From: Paracidovorax avenae
GTDB lineage: Bacteria; Pseudomonadota; Gammaproteobacteria; Burkholderiales; Burkholderiaceae_C
Reading direction: 5' to 3'
DNA: 64,000 bases
Assembly: GCF_040892545.1 (NCBI RefSeq)
Contig: NZ_CP156079.1
Location: 5,119,501 to 5,183,500, forward strand
Part shown: positions 17,832 through 27,609 of the stretch, piece after piece
How positions within the stretch are numbered: position 1 is the stretch's first letter
Layout of the letters: every line of letters starts with the position of its first letter
The notes under the pieces: model-generated
What the model was told of the DNA's origin: nothing
What the model saw: only the letters and a program-made list of their open reading frames with translations
The model's database searches: none
Program-made: the position numbers and the translations under genes

Positions 17832-18850
17832 ACGCAGCAGTTCCCGCCTCCGCGCTCGATACGTCCGCACGGCCCCACGCCGCGCTGCCGAGCCTCGCCG
17901 ACATCGAGGCCGCGGCAGAGGTGGTCTATGCCGACTTCGCCCCCACCCCGCAGTACCGCTGGGCGCTGCTCGGCGAGCGCCTGGGCGCGGAATGCTGGGT
18001 CAAGCACGAGAACCACACCCCGGTGGGCGCGTTCAAGATCCGCGGCGGCCTCACCTATTTCGACCAGCTCGCGCGCCGCGGGAATATGCCGCGCGAGGTG
18101 ATCAGCGCCACCCGTGGCAACCACGGCCAGAGCCTGGGCTGGGCCGCGCGCCGCCACGGCGTGGCCTGCACCATCGTCGTGCCGCACGGCAACTCGGTGG
18201 AGAAGAACGCCGCCATGCGTGCCCTGGGCGTGTCGCTCATCGAGCACGGGCAGGACTTCCAGGAAGCGCGCGAGCACGCGATGCAGCTGGCCGCCGGGCG
18301 CGGCGCGCACATGGTGCCGAGCTTCCATGCCGACCTGCTGCGTGGCGTGGCCACCTACTGGTGGGAGTTCCTGCGGGCCGTGCCGCGCATGGACGTGGCC
18401 TACGTGCCCATCGGCCAGGGCTCGGGCGCCTGCTCGGCCCTCGCCGCGAAGCGGGCGCTGGGGCACGGCGTGCGCATCGTCGGCGTGGTGAGCGCCCACG
18501 CCACCACCTATGCGGATTCGATCGCCGCCGGCCGCGTGGTGGAAGCGCCCGTGTCCACGCTGCTCGCCGACGGCATGGCCTGCCGCGTGGCGGATCCGGA
18601 GGCGCTCGCCATCCTCGCGCCCGGGCTGGACCACGTGGTCCGCGTGAGCGACGACGAGGTGGCGGCCGCCATGCGCGCGCTGTTCGCCGACACGCACAAC
18701 GTGGCCGAGGGCGCGGGTGCTGCCGCCCTGGCCGCCGCGCTGCAGGAGCAGGGCCGGATCGCAGGCCAGGTGGTCGGGCTGCCGCTCACGGGCGGCAACG
18801 TGGACGCGCAGGCGTTCGCGGGCGTGCTGGCCTCCGCCGGCGGCCACTGA
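17828..18850 (+). CDS. Threonine dehydratase-like PLP enzyme
   Basis: The 340-residue protein is a fold-type-II PLP enzyme. Lys70 in GAFKIRGG is the Schiff-base lysine, RGNHGQS at 96-102 is the substrate loop and GQGSGACSA from 196 holds the PLP phosphate. It lacks a C-terminal ACT regulatory domain, so it resembles catabolic or hydroxy-amino-acid dehydratases rather than allosteric IlvA. It would deaminate threonine, serine or a hydroxy-aspartate analogue. The ATGA overlap with the exporter gene suggests that degradation and export of the same compound are coupled. Confidence 0.9.
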   Translation: MNAAVPASALDTSARPHAALPSLADIEAAAEVVYADFAPTPQYRWALLGERLGAECWVKHENHTPVGAFKIRGGLTYFDQLARRGNMPREVISATRGNHGQSLGWAARRHGVACTIVVPHGNSVEKNAAMRALGVSLIEHGQDFQEAREHAMQLAAGRGAHMVPSFHADLLRGVATYWWEFLRAVPRMDVAYVPIGQGSGACSALAAKRALGHGVRIVGVVSAHATTYADSIAAGRVVEAPVSTLLADGMACRVADPEALAILAPGLDHVVRVSDDEVAAAMRALFADTHNVAEGAGAAALAAALQEQGRIAGQVVGLPLTGGNVDAQAFAGVLASAGGH

Positions 18851-18965
18851 CAAGGCGCTGCCACCCGGTCTGCGGGGGCCATGCGCGCACGGGGTGCGGC
18901 GCGTCCGCGACACCCCGTCGCTGCCGCGACATGGCGCGGCCGGCCGCTCTGCCACATTGCCGTGC

Positions 18966-19640
18966 ATGGGAACCCTCTACCTCGTACGCCATGCGCAGGC
19001 CTCCTTCGGCGCCCAGGACTACGACCAGCTCAGCGCCCGCGGCCATGAGCAGGCAGTGCGGCTGGGCACCTACTGGCGCGAGCGCGGCATGCGCTTCGAC
19101 GCCGTCTATACAGGCACCCTGCGGCGGCACGCGCAGACGCTGGCAGGCATCGCCGAAGGGTTGCAGGCCGCGCCCGAGCCCCTGCAGGCGCTGCCCGCGC
19201 TCAACGAATACGACAGCGCCGCCCTGATCACGGCCATCCACCCCCAGCCCCTGCCGCCCGCAGACACGCCCGAGCTGTACCGCCAGCACTTCCGCCTCTT
19301 GTGCGACGCGCTCGCGCAGTGGATGGGCGGCACCATCAGCCCGGCGGGCATGCCGAGCTGGACGGAGTTCTCCGACGGCGTGCGCGCCGTGCTGGACCAC
19401 GTGCGGCGCCACCATGCGGGCCGGAACGTGCTGCTGGTCTCCAGCGGCGGACCGATCTCCACCGCCGTGGGCGCGGTGCTCTCCACCCCGCCGGAGGTGA
19501 CCATCGCCCTCAACATGCGCATCCGCAACACCGCGGTGACCGAGTTCAGCATCGCCCCGAAGCGGCTGATGCTGCAGACCTTCAACGCCCTGCCGCACCT
19601 CGACACGCCCGAACACGCGGGCTGGGCGACGCACGCCTGA
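18966..19640 (+). CDS. Histidine-phosphatase superfamily protein
   Basis: This 224-residue protein has the branch-1 motif LYLVRHAQAS with nucleophile His9, and Glu81 in NEYD as the likely acid. The segment that normally holds the second catalytic His reads VSSGGPIS (158-165), so a Ser takes that place. Such an SSGG variant is known to me in some proteobacterial members, and activity may be reduced or altered. Substrate unknown. It is separated by 115 bp from the upstream dehydratase gene and probably has its own promoter. Confidence 0.85.
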   Translation: MGTLYLVRHAQASFGAQDYDQLSARGHEQAVRLGTYWRERGMRFDAVYTGTLRRHAQTLAGIAEGLQAAPEPLQALPALNEYDSAALITAIHPQPLPPADTPELYRQHFRLLCDALAQWMGGTISPAGMPSWTEFSDGVRAVLDHVRRHHAGRNVLLVSSGGPISTAVGAVLSTPPEVTIALNMRIRNTAVTEFSIAPKRLMLQTFNALPHLDTPEHAGWATHA

Positions 19641-19661
19641 GCGGGGCGGCCGGGCAGCGCC

Positions 19662-20510
19662 TCACCCCCCGGGCGGCCCTGCCAGCGTGCCTTCCGGCAG
19701 GTCGTGGATTTCGCCGAGCAGCGCCGCCAGCTGCGCAGCGGCGGCCTCGACCACGGCGCGGCCCTTCTCGGCCGTGGCACCGGCCGCGTCGCCCACGGCA
19801 CCCGATGGGTGGTAGTCCTCGATCGCCCAGCCCATCTTCGCGCTCCGGCCATTGCCCAGGATGGGGTAGCGCTCCGCGCGGTCCTGCGACGTGGAGCGGA
19901 ACCGGCCCGCATGCGCCATGCGCACGGTGTCCGGCGCGAGGTGCAGCATCATCGAGGTTTCCACCTGCCCGCCATGGATGCCGAAGCGGTGTTCCTCGGC
20001 GCTGAACAGGCCCTGCACCGCCTCCGGCAGCGGCAGGCTGAACCAGCTCGCGCTGTACACCAGCAGGCCGTGCCGCTGCCGCAGCTCGCGCGCCACGATG
20101 TCCATCACGCTCACCTGCCCGCCATGGCCATTGAAGAGCAGCAGCTTCCGGATGCCCGCGCGCGCCGCGCAGGCACCCAGTTCGCTCCAGAGCGCGATCA
20201 CCGTGGCCGGCGACAGCGTGAGCGTGCCCGGAAAGGCCGTGTGCTCGGTGCTCAGGCCCACATCCTGCGGCGGCAGGAACAGCACGGGCAGGTCCGCCGG
20301 CAGCAACGGCAGCGCGGCATCGATCACGCCCCGCAGCAGCGCGGCGTCCACGGCGAGCGGCAGGTGCGGTCCATGCTGCTCGATGGCGGCCACGGGCAGC
20401 ACGGCCACGGTGCGCGCCGCCAGGCCCGAGGCGCGGGCTTCGGAGAAATCGCGGGTGGAGAGTTCGGCCCAGAAGCGGGAGGGATAAGACATGGGCGCAT
20501 CGTAGGGCAT
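19662..20510 (-). CDS. Creatininase-family amidohydrolase
   Basis: The 282-residue protein has the metal-binding pattern of the creatininase family: Glu44 and His46 in AIEQHGPHLPL, Asp55, His129 in FNGHGGQ, and Glu184 in HGGQVETSMML. Family members hydrolyse cyclic amides, including creatinine and riboflavin-pathway formamides; the substrate here is not evident. Either MPYD (20510) or MSYP (20492) may be the start, as neither has a clear ribosome site. It is convergent with the histidine phosphatase and divergent from the chemoreceptor. Confidence 0.9.
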   Translation of the reverse strand: MPYDAPMSYPSRFWAELSTRDFSEARASGLAARTVAVLPVAAIEQHGPHLPLAVDAALLRGVIDAALPLLPADLPVLFLPPQDVGLSTEHTAFPGTLTLSPATVIALWSELGACAARAGIRKLLLFNGHGGQVSVMDIVARELRQRHGLLVYSASWFSLPLPEAVQGLFSAEEHRFGIHGGQVETSMMLHLAPDTVRMAHAGRFRSTSQDRAERYPILGNGRSAKMGWAIEDYHPSGAVGDAAGATAEKGRAVVEAAAAQLAALLGEIHDLPEGTLAGPPGG

Positions 20511-20656
20511 GGCACGCGCGGGAAGCGATCACTCCGCCTGCATGCATAGGCACCACCTTGCCGTATTACGTTGTATTGAATAAAAACAATAAGTAACAAT
20601 TCTGCGAGTGTTAGCGTCTTATATGTTTCATAGCAAACTGACATAGGGAGGAATTC

Positions 20657-22477
20657 GTGAACTTCTTGAAGAACATCCGGCTCGGAGCCATGCTCGGTAC
20701 GGGCTTCGCCATCGTGATCGCCATCGGCTTCCTGGTCGCCGCCTATGGGCGCTTCCAGCTCGACCACACCGGCACGAGCCTGCAGGCCCTGTCCCGCGAC
20801 CGGCTGGACATCCTCCTGCAGTTGCAGCAGGTCAAGGACAACACCAACGTCGTCGCCCGCGCCGTGCGCAACCTCGCGTTGCTGGAAGACGACGCATCCA
20901 TGGCCGAAGAGAAAAAACGACTCGACGCCGTGATCTCGGAGACATCGGAAATCATGGGCAAGCTGCAGCAGCGCGTGCGCTCGCCTGAAGGCCGGGCCCT
21001 GATGGACCGCATTGGCGAGGCCCGCCCGCAATTCCTCGCCACCGTCGAGAAGGCCGCGAAGCTCGGCCTCGCCAACGACATGGTCAACGCCCGTACGGTG
21101 GTGCTCGGCGAGATGCGCGTTGCGCAGAATGCCTACTTCAAGGCCGTGGAGGACATGATCGCCTACCAGCGCAAGGTGACCACCGACATGGCGGAATCCT
21201 CCAGCAGCGAGGCCAGCGCCGCGGGCAATACCATGATCGTGCTGGCCGTGCTGTCGGCAGCGCTCGGCGCGCTCGTCGCCTGGTCCATCACGCGCAAGGT
21301 GAAGAGCCAGCTCGGCGGCGAACCCGCCTACGCCGCGCAGATCGCCCAGGAAGTCGCCCGCGGCAACCTCGCCGTCCACGTCGACCTGCGCCCCGGCGAT
21401 TCCTCCTCCGTCCTCGCCGCCATGGGCGCCATGCGCTCCAACCTCGCTCAGGTAGTCTCCGAAGTCCGCCACAGCAGCGAATCCATCGCCACCGGCGCCT
21501 CCCAGATCGCCACCGGCAACGCCGACCTCAGCCAGCGCACCGAGGAGCAGGCCTCCAACCTCCAGCAAACCGCCGCCTCCATGGAGCAGATGAACTCCAC
21601 CGTCAAGCAGAACGCCGACACCGTCCGCACCGCCTCCCAACTCGCATCCTCGGCCTCCGCCACCGCCGCGCGCGGTGGCGAGGTCGTGGGCAACGTCGTG
21701 CGCACCATGCAGGACATCACCGACTCCTCCCGCAAAATCGGCGACATCATCGGCGTCATCGACTCCATCGCCTTCCAGACCAACATCCTCGCCCTCAACG
21801 CCGCCGTCGAGGCCGCCCGCGCCGGCGAGCAGGGCCGCGGCTTCGCCGTCGTCGCCTCCGAAGTGCGCACCCTCGCTCAGCGCTCCGCCCAGGCCGCCAA
21901 GGAGATCAAGGCCCTCATCGGCGAGAGCGTCTCCAAGGTCGAGACCGGCTCGCAACTCGTGGGCGAGGCCGGCTCCACCATGGGAGAGATCGTCGAGCAG
22001 GCCCGCCGCGTCGCCGACCTCATCGCCGAGATCGGGGCCGCCACCCACGAGCAGGAGCAGGGCATCTCCCAGGTGAGCGACGCCGTCAACCAGCTCGACC
22101 AGGTGACCCAGCAGAACGCCGCCCTGGTGGAGGAATCCGCCGCCGCCGCCGACAGCCTCAACTCCCAGGCCGCACGCCTCGTGCAGCTCGTCAGCGTCTT
22201 CCAGGTCGATGCCAACGCCTCCCAGGCCGTCATCGCCCAGGCGCAATCCCGCAGCCGCGACACCGCACGCGCCGCATCCGCCGCGCTGCAGCATGCCAAG
22301 GCGCCTGCCGCGGCACAGCGCCCCGCGCCCAGCCTCGCGGCCGCCCCGAAGACGCCTGCACCGGCGCAGGCATCGGCAGCAGGGGCTGCCCGCCCGGCAC
22401 TGCCTCCCGCACAGGCAGCCGCCCCGGCGCCCGCCCGGGCATCCAGCCAGAACAACGACGACTGGGAAACCTTCTGA
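20657..22477 (+). CDS. Methyl-accepting chemotaxis protein
   Basis: The 606-residue receptor has a first membrane segment at about 9-31, a four-helix periplasmic domain of about 155 residues, a second membrane segment at about 192-212, and a cytoplasmic signalling domain. The hairpin tip includes [20 protein letters not shown] (from about 373). An Ala/Pro-rich tether leads to the C-terminal pentapeptide DWETF (602-606), the CheR/CheB docking motif of high-abundance receptors. The start is a GTG at 20657 with AGGGAGGA at 20645-20652. The upstream 146 bp are AT-rich and probably hold the promoter. Ligand unknown. Confidence 0.97.
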   Translation: MNFLKNIRLGAMLGTGFAIVIAIGFLVAAYGRFQLDHTGTSLQALSRDRLDILLQLQQVKDNTNVVARAVRNLALLEDDASMAEEKKRLDAVISETSEIMGKLQQRVRSPEGRALMDRIGEARPQFLATVEKAAKLGLANDMVNARTVVLGEMRVAQNAYFKAVEDMIAYQRKVTTDMAESSSSEASAAGNTMIVLAVLSAALGALVAWSITRKVKSQLGGEPAYAAQIAQEVARGNLAVHVDLRPGDSSSVLAAMGAMRSNLAQVVSEVRHSSESIATGASQIATGNADLSQRTEEQASNLQQTAASMEQMNSTVKQNADTVRTASQLASSASATAARGGEVVGNVVRTMQDITDSSRKIGDIIGVIDSIAFQTNILALNAAVEAARAGEQGRGFAVVASEVRTLAQRSAQAAKEIKALIGESVSKVETGSQLVGEAGSTMGEIVEQARRVADLIAEIGAATHEQEQGISQVSDAVNQLDQVTQQNAALVEESAAAADSLNSQAARLVQLVSVFQVDANASQAVIAQAQSRSRDTARAASAALQHAKAPAAAQRPAPSLAAAPKTPAPAQASAAGAARPALPPAQAAAPAPARASSQNNDDWETF

Positions 22478-22512
22478 CGCCGGACGGCCCGCACCACTGA
22501 ACGCTGCGGCCC

Positions 22513-23928
22513 CTACCCCTGCAAAGCGCCCGCCTGGCTCCTGCGCCAGGCGGCGTCCACCGCCAGCATGCACAGCAGCGACAGCCCCAGCAGGGGCAGC
22601 AGCACGCCGGCCACGGCCATCATCCCGGCCACCACCCAGAGCGCGCGCGGCTGCGCCGGCAGTGGCGGCACGCCCAGCCCCCCGGCCGGGCGGCGCTTCC
22701 ACCACGCCACCGCGCCCGCGACGCACAGCAGCACGATGCCGGCGCAGGCCACGGCCAGCACGATCTGGTTGGCCACCCCGTACTGCTGCCCCAGGTGGAC
22801 GTTGATGCCCCACTCCAGTCCCCGCGCCACCGGCCCGTAGTCGGCATAGCCCATGTCGAGCAGCGGCCGGCCGCTGTACTGGTCCAGGTGCACCACCCGC
22901 TGCCGGCCGAGATCGGCCGGATAGGCCGAGGCGGTATAGACGCCGCCCGCGCCCTGCGGCGCAGCCACGCCGAAGCCCGGCGCCAGGCCCAGCCGCGTGA
23001 ACACCGCCATCGCGGCATCCAGGCCGATCGGCGGCAGGGCCGGCACGGGTTGCGGCCCGGCGGCGGATGCGTCCGCCCCTGCGCCGTGCCCTGCATGCTC
23101 CCCGGCCGAGGCCACGGGCACGCGCGCCTGCTGCAGGCTCCACGGCACGGCCAGCGTGTCCGCCACGGGCACGGCCGACATCGGCAACTGCACGCGCACG
23201 CCGGCCGGATAGCCCCAGTGGCTGCCGTTCGCCCAGGCATTCACCTGCGCGCCCCAGAACACCGACCAGGGCATGCCCGTCAGCGCCAGGAACGCGAGGA
23301 TCGCGCCCACGCCCAGGCCCAGCACCGCATGCAGGTCGCGCCAGAACACCCGCTCGGCCGGGCGCCCGCGCACCGTCACCACGCCGCCGCGCCGTCCGCG
23401 CGGCCACCACAGGTACAGCCCCGTCGCCACCAGCACCACGGCCCAGCCCGCGGCCATCTCGATCACGCCGCGCGCCACCGGGCCGATCACCTTCAGGCTG
23501 TGCAGCCGCCGGATCTGCCAGGACAGCGTGCCCCGCTCCGGCAACTGCCCCAGCACCCGCGCCGAGCCCGGGTCCACGTACACCGCCACGCGCCGCCCGT
23601 CCGCGGTGGCGATGCCCACGTTCGCGCTGTCACCCGGCCCCGCGGCCGGCGTGTAGCGGAACCACTGCCCCGGCTGCACCGCCAGCGCCGCGGCCACCAG
23701 CGCGCTGGGCGGCCGGGCCGCGCCCGGTGGCACGGGTTGCGCCACGCGCAGCAGATCGCGGTGGACCCAACCGTCGATCTCTCCCTGGAAGAGGAACGCC
23801 CCGCCGGTCACCGCCAGCCAGGCCAGGAACGGCAGCACCAGCAGCCCGGCATAGAAATGCCAGCGCCACACCGCGCGGTACAGGCTCCCGGCGGTGATCG
23901 CGCCGGCGGTCTTGGTGGTCGATGCCAT
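22513..23928 (-). CDS. PepSY-domain inner-membrane protein (siderophore/metal reductase type)
   Basis: This 471-residue protein begins with a membrane helix containing WRWHFYAGLLVLPFLAWLAV, followed by PepSY-associated TM segments and a large periplasmic region. The four TM helices and conserved His residues are typical of proteins encoded next to TonB receptors, where they are thought to reduce ferric-siderophore or other metal complexes. The ATG at 23928 is 2 bases beyond the TonB-receptor stop, with GGAGG inside the receptor's last codons. The two genes form an operon. Confidence 0.88.
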   Translation of the reverse strand: MASTTKTAGAITAGSLYRAVWRWHFYAGLLVLPFLAWLAVTGGAFLFQGEIDGWVHRDLLRVAQPVPPGAARPPSALVAAALAVQPGQWFRYTPAAGPGDSANVGIATADGRRVAVYVDPGSARVLGQLPERGTLSWQIRRLHSLKVIGPVARGVIEMAAGWAVVLVATGLYLWWPRGRRGGVVTVRGRPAERVFWRDLHAVLGLGVGAILAFLALTGMPWSVFWGAQVNAWANGSHWGYPAGVRVQLPMSAVPVADTLAVPWSLQQARVPVASAGEHAGHGAGADASAAGPQPVPALPPIGLDAAMAVFTRLGLAPGFGVAAPQGAGGVYTASAYPADLGRQRVVHLDQYSGRPLLDMGYADYGPVARGLEWGINVHLGQQYGVANQIVLAVACAGIVLLCVAGAVAWWKRRPAGGLGVPPLPAQPRALWVVAGMMAVAGVLLPLLGLSLLCMLAVDAAWRRSQAGALQG

Positions 23929-23930
23929 CG

Positions 23931-26072
23931 TCAGAACCTCCACCCCAGGCTGACCGCGACGCTGCGGCCATCGCCCGGCGAATAGCCCGAGGAGCCGCTG
24001 TCATACCACGCATAGACATAGCGCCGGTTCGTCGCGTTGCGCACCTGCACGCCCACGTCCGCCGTCGGCGAGAGCTGCCAGGTGGCGCCCAGGTCCAGCA
24101 GCGCGTAGCGGCCCGCGCGGCCCTGGGTGTTGGTGCGGTCCAGGTAGTAGTCGCCCTGGGCCGTCACCGTGGCCGACAGGCGCAGCACCTCCGTGGCGCG
24201 CACCTGAACGCCCGCGCTCGCCAGGTAGCGGGGCACGTTCTCCACCTCCCGCCCGGCGGTGTCCGGTGCCGACGGATCGGGCACGGTGATGCGCGCCACC
24301 TGGTGCGAATAGGCAACCCAGCCCGTCCAGCGCGCGCCCAGGCGGGCGCCCAGCTGCGCGTCCCATCCCTTGCGCCGCGTGCGCCCCACGTTGCCCAGCC
24401 CGCCGGGATCGGGCAGCCCGTCCACACCCAGCACGCGCGCGACCTCGCCCGACGCGCGCTGCTGCCACGTGGCCACGCGCGCTTCCCAGCCCGGCGCGGG
24501 CTGCCAGCGCATGCCCGTCTCCCAGCCGTCGTTGATCGACGGGCCCAGGTCGCGCGCCTGCGTGCGGTAGGCGTCGATGCCCGTGCCCACCTGGAAGGTG
24601 CGGCCCGCATTCGCATACAGCGTCACGCCCTCGCGGGCCGTCCAGGCCACGCTCAGCTTGGGCTGGCGGATGGTGCCGTAATCGTGCATGCCGTAGCGCT
24701 GCCCCGTCAGCCGGTCGGTGAAATCTCCGCCCAGCCGGTCCACGCGCAGCGCCGGCACGATGCGCAGCGACGCCACCGGCTGCAGCACCGCCTGCACGTA
24801 TGCCCCCTGCGTGTGCACATCGAAATCCCAGTCCCGGAACTGCGAAGTGCGCACGCGCTCGGCCGTGCGCCAGCGCTGCGCGGCGTTGTCCTGCCACTGC
24901 GCGTCCACCCCGCCTTCCAGCGTGAACGCGTGCGCCCACGCCACAGCAGGCCGCCATGTCAGCACGCCCGACAGCCCGCGGTGGTCCTCGTCGTTGTCGC
25001 GCTCCTGCTGCACGCCGGCCTGCGAGAACCGCACCCAGCGCTGGTTCTCATAGTGATTGGCGTAAGCGCGCGCCGTCCACGACAGGCGCTCGGCAAGCCG
25101 GGCCTCCCAGTGCAGGCCCAGTTGCCCCGTCTCGCGCGTGCTGCGGTCCGAGGCCGACCACGGCGGCGACCAGCGCGGCTGCGCGGCCGCCTGCTCGCGC
25201 GTCAGGTAGCCGGACTCATCCGCCGCGTTGCGGAAGTAGCGTGCCGTAAGGCCTGCGCGCCAGCCACCACCCGGATCGGTATAGAACCACTTGCCCGACA
25301 GCGCACGCTGCGTGCCCTCCGCGTGGTCGCGCCAGCCGTCGCCCGCGCGCCAGAACGCCCCGTAGTTCTGGCTCCAGGGCCCCGACTCGATGCCCTTGAC
25401 CAACTGCACGTCGCGCGTGCCGAAGCTGCCCGCCGCCAGCGTCGCGCGGCCCTCGTTGCCGCCCGTGCGCGTGAGCACGTTCACATTGCCCGCGATGTTG
25501 TTCAGCCCGTAGCGCGGGTCGTTCGTGCCGCGCACCACCTCCACCGCCTCGATATCGAGTGGAAACACCGCATCCAGGAAGGGCATGCCGCCCGCGTTGT
25601 CGTTCGACGGGATGCCGTCGATCAGCAGCTTGACCGCATTCACCCGGCCCTCGCCATTGAAACCACGGAAGGAGAACCGCCCCGCGTCCACCCCCTGCCG
25701 GAACGGCGTGACCTGCACCCCGGGCGCCCGGCCCAACAGCTCCCAGGTGTGGTCCACGCGCGCGTCCTGCAGCACTTCGCCGCCCACGATATCCACGGAT
25801 GTGGAGACGCTGCGCGCAGGCAGCGCGCCGTCCGGGCCCTCGCGCACCTCCACCGTGCCGAGCGTGAGCGCGGGGCTGGCCTCTGCCGGGACGGAGGGTG
25901 CCGCAGCACCGTGGCTGCCGGCGGCCCCGGGCACCTCCTGCCCCCAGGCCGCCAGCGCGGGAAGGGCCGCCAGCGCGGCCGCGGGCCATGGAAGCCGGAA
26001 CACGGAAGAAGGCGAAGAATGAAAAGAAAAACGAAAAGACAAACGGAAGCGACGACGACGAAGCCGGGCCAT
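23931..26072 (-). CDS. TonB-dependent outer-membrane receptor
   Basis: The 713-residue product starts at MARLRRRRFR with an Arg-rich signal peptide (to about residue 44). A plug domain (about 70-195) carries DARVDHTWELLGRAPGVQ, FSFRGFNGEGRVNAVKLLID and NNIAGNVNVLTRTGG, followed by a 22-strand barrel ending in SLGWRF, the terminal aromatic needed for insertion. No N-terminal STN domain is seen, so it is not a transcriptional transducer. The next gene is a PepSY protein, suggesting uptake of a ferric-siderophore or similar metal complex. Ligand unknown. Confidence 0.93.
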   Translation of the reverse strand: MARLRRRRFRLSFRFSFHSSPSSVFRLPWPAAALAALPALAAWGQEVPGAAGSHGAAAPSVPAEASPALTLGTVEVREGPDGALPARSVSTSVDIVGGEVLQDARVDHTWELLGRAPGVQVTPFRQGVDAGRFSFRGFNGEGRVNAVKLLIDGIPSNDNAGGMPFLDAVFPLDIEAVEVVRGTNDPRYGLNNIAGNVNVLTRTGGNEGRATLAAGSFGTRDVQLVKGIESGPWSQNYGAFWRAGDGWRDHAEGTQRALSGKWFYTDPGGGWRAGLTARYFRNAADESGYLTREQAAAQPRWSPPWSASDRSTRETGQLGLHWEARLAERLSWTARAYANHYENQRWVRFSQAGVQQERDNDEDHRGLSGVLTWRPAVAWAHAFTLEGGVDAQWQDNAAQRWRTAERVRTSQFRDWDFDVHTQGAYVQAVLQPVASLRIVPALRVDRLGGDFTDRLTGQRYGMHDYGTIRQPKLSVAWTAREGVTLYANAGRTFQVGTGIDAYRTQARDLGPSINDGWETGMRWQPAPGWEARVATWQQRASGEVARVLGVDGLPDPGGLGNVGRTRRKGWDAQLGARLGARWTGWVAYSHQVARITVPDPSAPDTAGREVENVPRYLASAGVQVRATEVLRLSATVTAQGDYYLDRTNTQGRAGRYALLDLGATWQLSPTADVGVQVRNATNRRYVYAWYDSGSSGYSPGDGRSVAVSLGWRF

Positions 26073-26229
26073 ATCCACCTCGCGCAAGCGGTGCCCGTCC
26101 GGCGCGCGCGAGCGCGGCCCGTGACGGGAAAAAAACGGGGAGACGAAAGAAGAGAAGGAAGACCTCTGCCGCGAAGGCGGCCCCACGGGCCTGGAAGCGC
26201 GGCAGCCCTGCCGGAAGAAGGCAGGCCGG

Positions 26230-26634
26230 TCAGGCCCGCTTCGGCGGCCCGCGCGCCGGCAGCGGCGCGCCCACCAGCGCCGCAAGGCGCGCAGCCTCCA
26301 CGGGCTGCAATGCATGCGCCAGCGGCTGCCCCATCGGCACCGCCAGCACCACAGGCACGGGCGGCGGAGCCCCGGGCGCGAGGCACAGCGCGCAATCCAG
26401 GCCATGCTGGCCCATCTCGCGCAGTCCGCTGCCGTCATCCCGCATGACCACCAGCTTGGCAGCGCCCGCCGCATTGCAGACCACCTGCAGGCTCTGCGGA
26501 TGCAGCAGCGGCGACGCCGCGGCCATGCCGAAGGCGAGCATCCACCACGCCAGGACCAGCGGGGCCAGGCGGCGGAGGCGGGGCAGGAAGGGAGTCACCG
26601 GGACAAACAAGATGGTTCGGATGCAGAGACGCAA
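26230..26634 (-). CDS. DUF2946-family protein
   Basis: The 134-residue protein has an N-terminal hydrophobic segment (LAPLVLAWWMLAFGMAAA) and a short secreted part with GLDCALCLAPGAPPPVP, containing the CxxC typical of DUF2946. These proteins are recurrently encoded beside TonB receptors and copper or iron transport genes, but their role is unknown. It lies 157 bp upstream of the receptor on the same strand and is probably the first gene of that metal-uptake operon. The ATG at 26634 is the only start ahead of the signal helix. Confidence 0.75.
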   Translation of the reverse strand: MRLCIRTILFVPVTPFLPRLRRLAPLVLAWWMLAFGMAAASPLLHPQSLQVVCNAAGAAKLVVMRDDGSGLREMGQHGLDCALCLAPGAPPPVPVVLAVPMGQPLAHALQPVEAARLAALVGAPLPARGPPKRA

Positions 26635-26794
26635 GGCGTGCGTCCCGTATCACCAGGGCATTATGCGGCGGCCGTGCGGATTCCACATTCCGGGAGCCCA
26701 CCCGTGGGGCAGGCCATCGATGAATCCGGAGCGCCCGGCGCAGGCTTTGGAACGCAAGCGCTCCCGCCCCCGGAGCCGGCGCTACCATCGCCGG

Positions 26795-27562
26795 ATGACC
26801 CACGCCGAAGCCCTCGCCACTCCCACCCGCGACCTGTTCCGCGAAGACGCCTACCTGCGCGAGTGCCGCGCCACCGTGACCGCCGTGCTGCCCGACGGCG
26901 GCGTCGTGCTCGACCGCACGGTGTTCTATCCCCTGGGCGGCGGGCAGGCGGGCGATGCCGGGGTGCTGGTGCGGGCCGACGGGCGCGAGGTGCCCATCGC
27001 CGACACCCGCAAGGGCAAGGACGCCGAGGGCCGGCCCACGGCCGCCATCGTGCATGTGCCGGCCCCGGGCGCCGAGCCGCCCGCCGTGGGCGAGGAAGTC
27101 ACCGCCCGCATCGACTGGGAGCGCCGCCACCGGCTGATGCGCTTCCACACCACCACGCACCTGCTGTGCCACCTGGTGGCCCAGCCCGTGAACGGCTGCT
27201 CGGTCACGCCCGACGCCGCGCGGCTGGATTTCCACATGGACGGCCCGCTGGACGCCGCCGCCCTGAATTCCGGCATCGCCCGCCTCGTGGCCGAGGCGCA
27301 CCCTGTCACCATCGGCGCCATCACCGACGCCGAGCTGGACGCCCGGCCCGACCTCGTCAAGAGCATGAGCGTGCAGCCGCCGCGCGGCAGCGGCCAGGTG
27401 CGCACGGTGCGCGTGGGCAGCGAAGGCCAGGCACAGATCGACCTGCAGCCCTGCGGCGGCACCCACGTCGCCAACACCACCGAGATCGGCGCGGTGGTCG
27501 TCACCAAAATCGAGAAAAAAGGCGCCATGGCCCGCCGCGTGGTGCTCGGCTTCGCGGCCTGA
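26795..27562 (+). CDS. Alanyl-tRNA editing protein AlaX
   Basis: The 255-residue protein is a stand-alone trans-editing domain that hydrolyses Ser- or Gly-charged tRNA(Ala). Zinc ligands are intact: the HxxxH motif at 118-122 (FHTTTHLL) and CGGTH with Cys220 and His224. The N-terminal beta-barrel has FYPLGGGQAGDAG, homologous to the second domain of AlaRS. Its length fits the AlaX-M class. The start at 26795 is chosen because the upstream in-frame extension is Arg/Pro-rich and overlaps the divergent promoter region. Confidence 0.93.
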   Translation: MTHAEALATPTRDLFREDAYLRECRATVTAVLPDGGVVLDRTVFYPLGGGQAGDAGVLVRADGREVPIADTRKGKDAEGRPTAAIVHVPAPGAEPPAVGEEVTARIDWERRHRLMRFHTTTHLLCHLVAQPVNGCSVTPDAARLDFHMDGPLDAAALNSGIARLVAEAHPVTIGAITDAELDARPDLVKSMSVQPPRGSGQVRTVRVGSEGQAQIDLQPCGGTHVANTTEIGAVVVTKIEKKGAMARRVVLGFAA

Positions 27563-27609
27563 GCGCGCATCCAGGAACCAACGCCGCCCGCGCCGCTCTC
27601 ACCCGCGCC

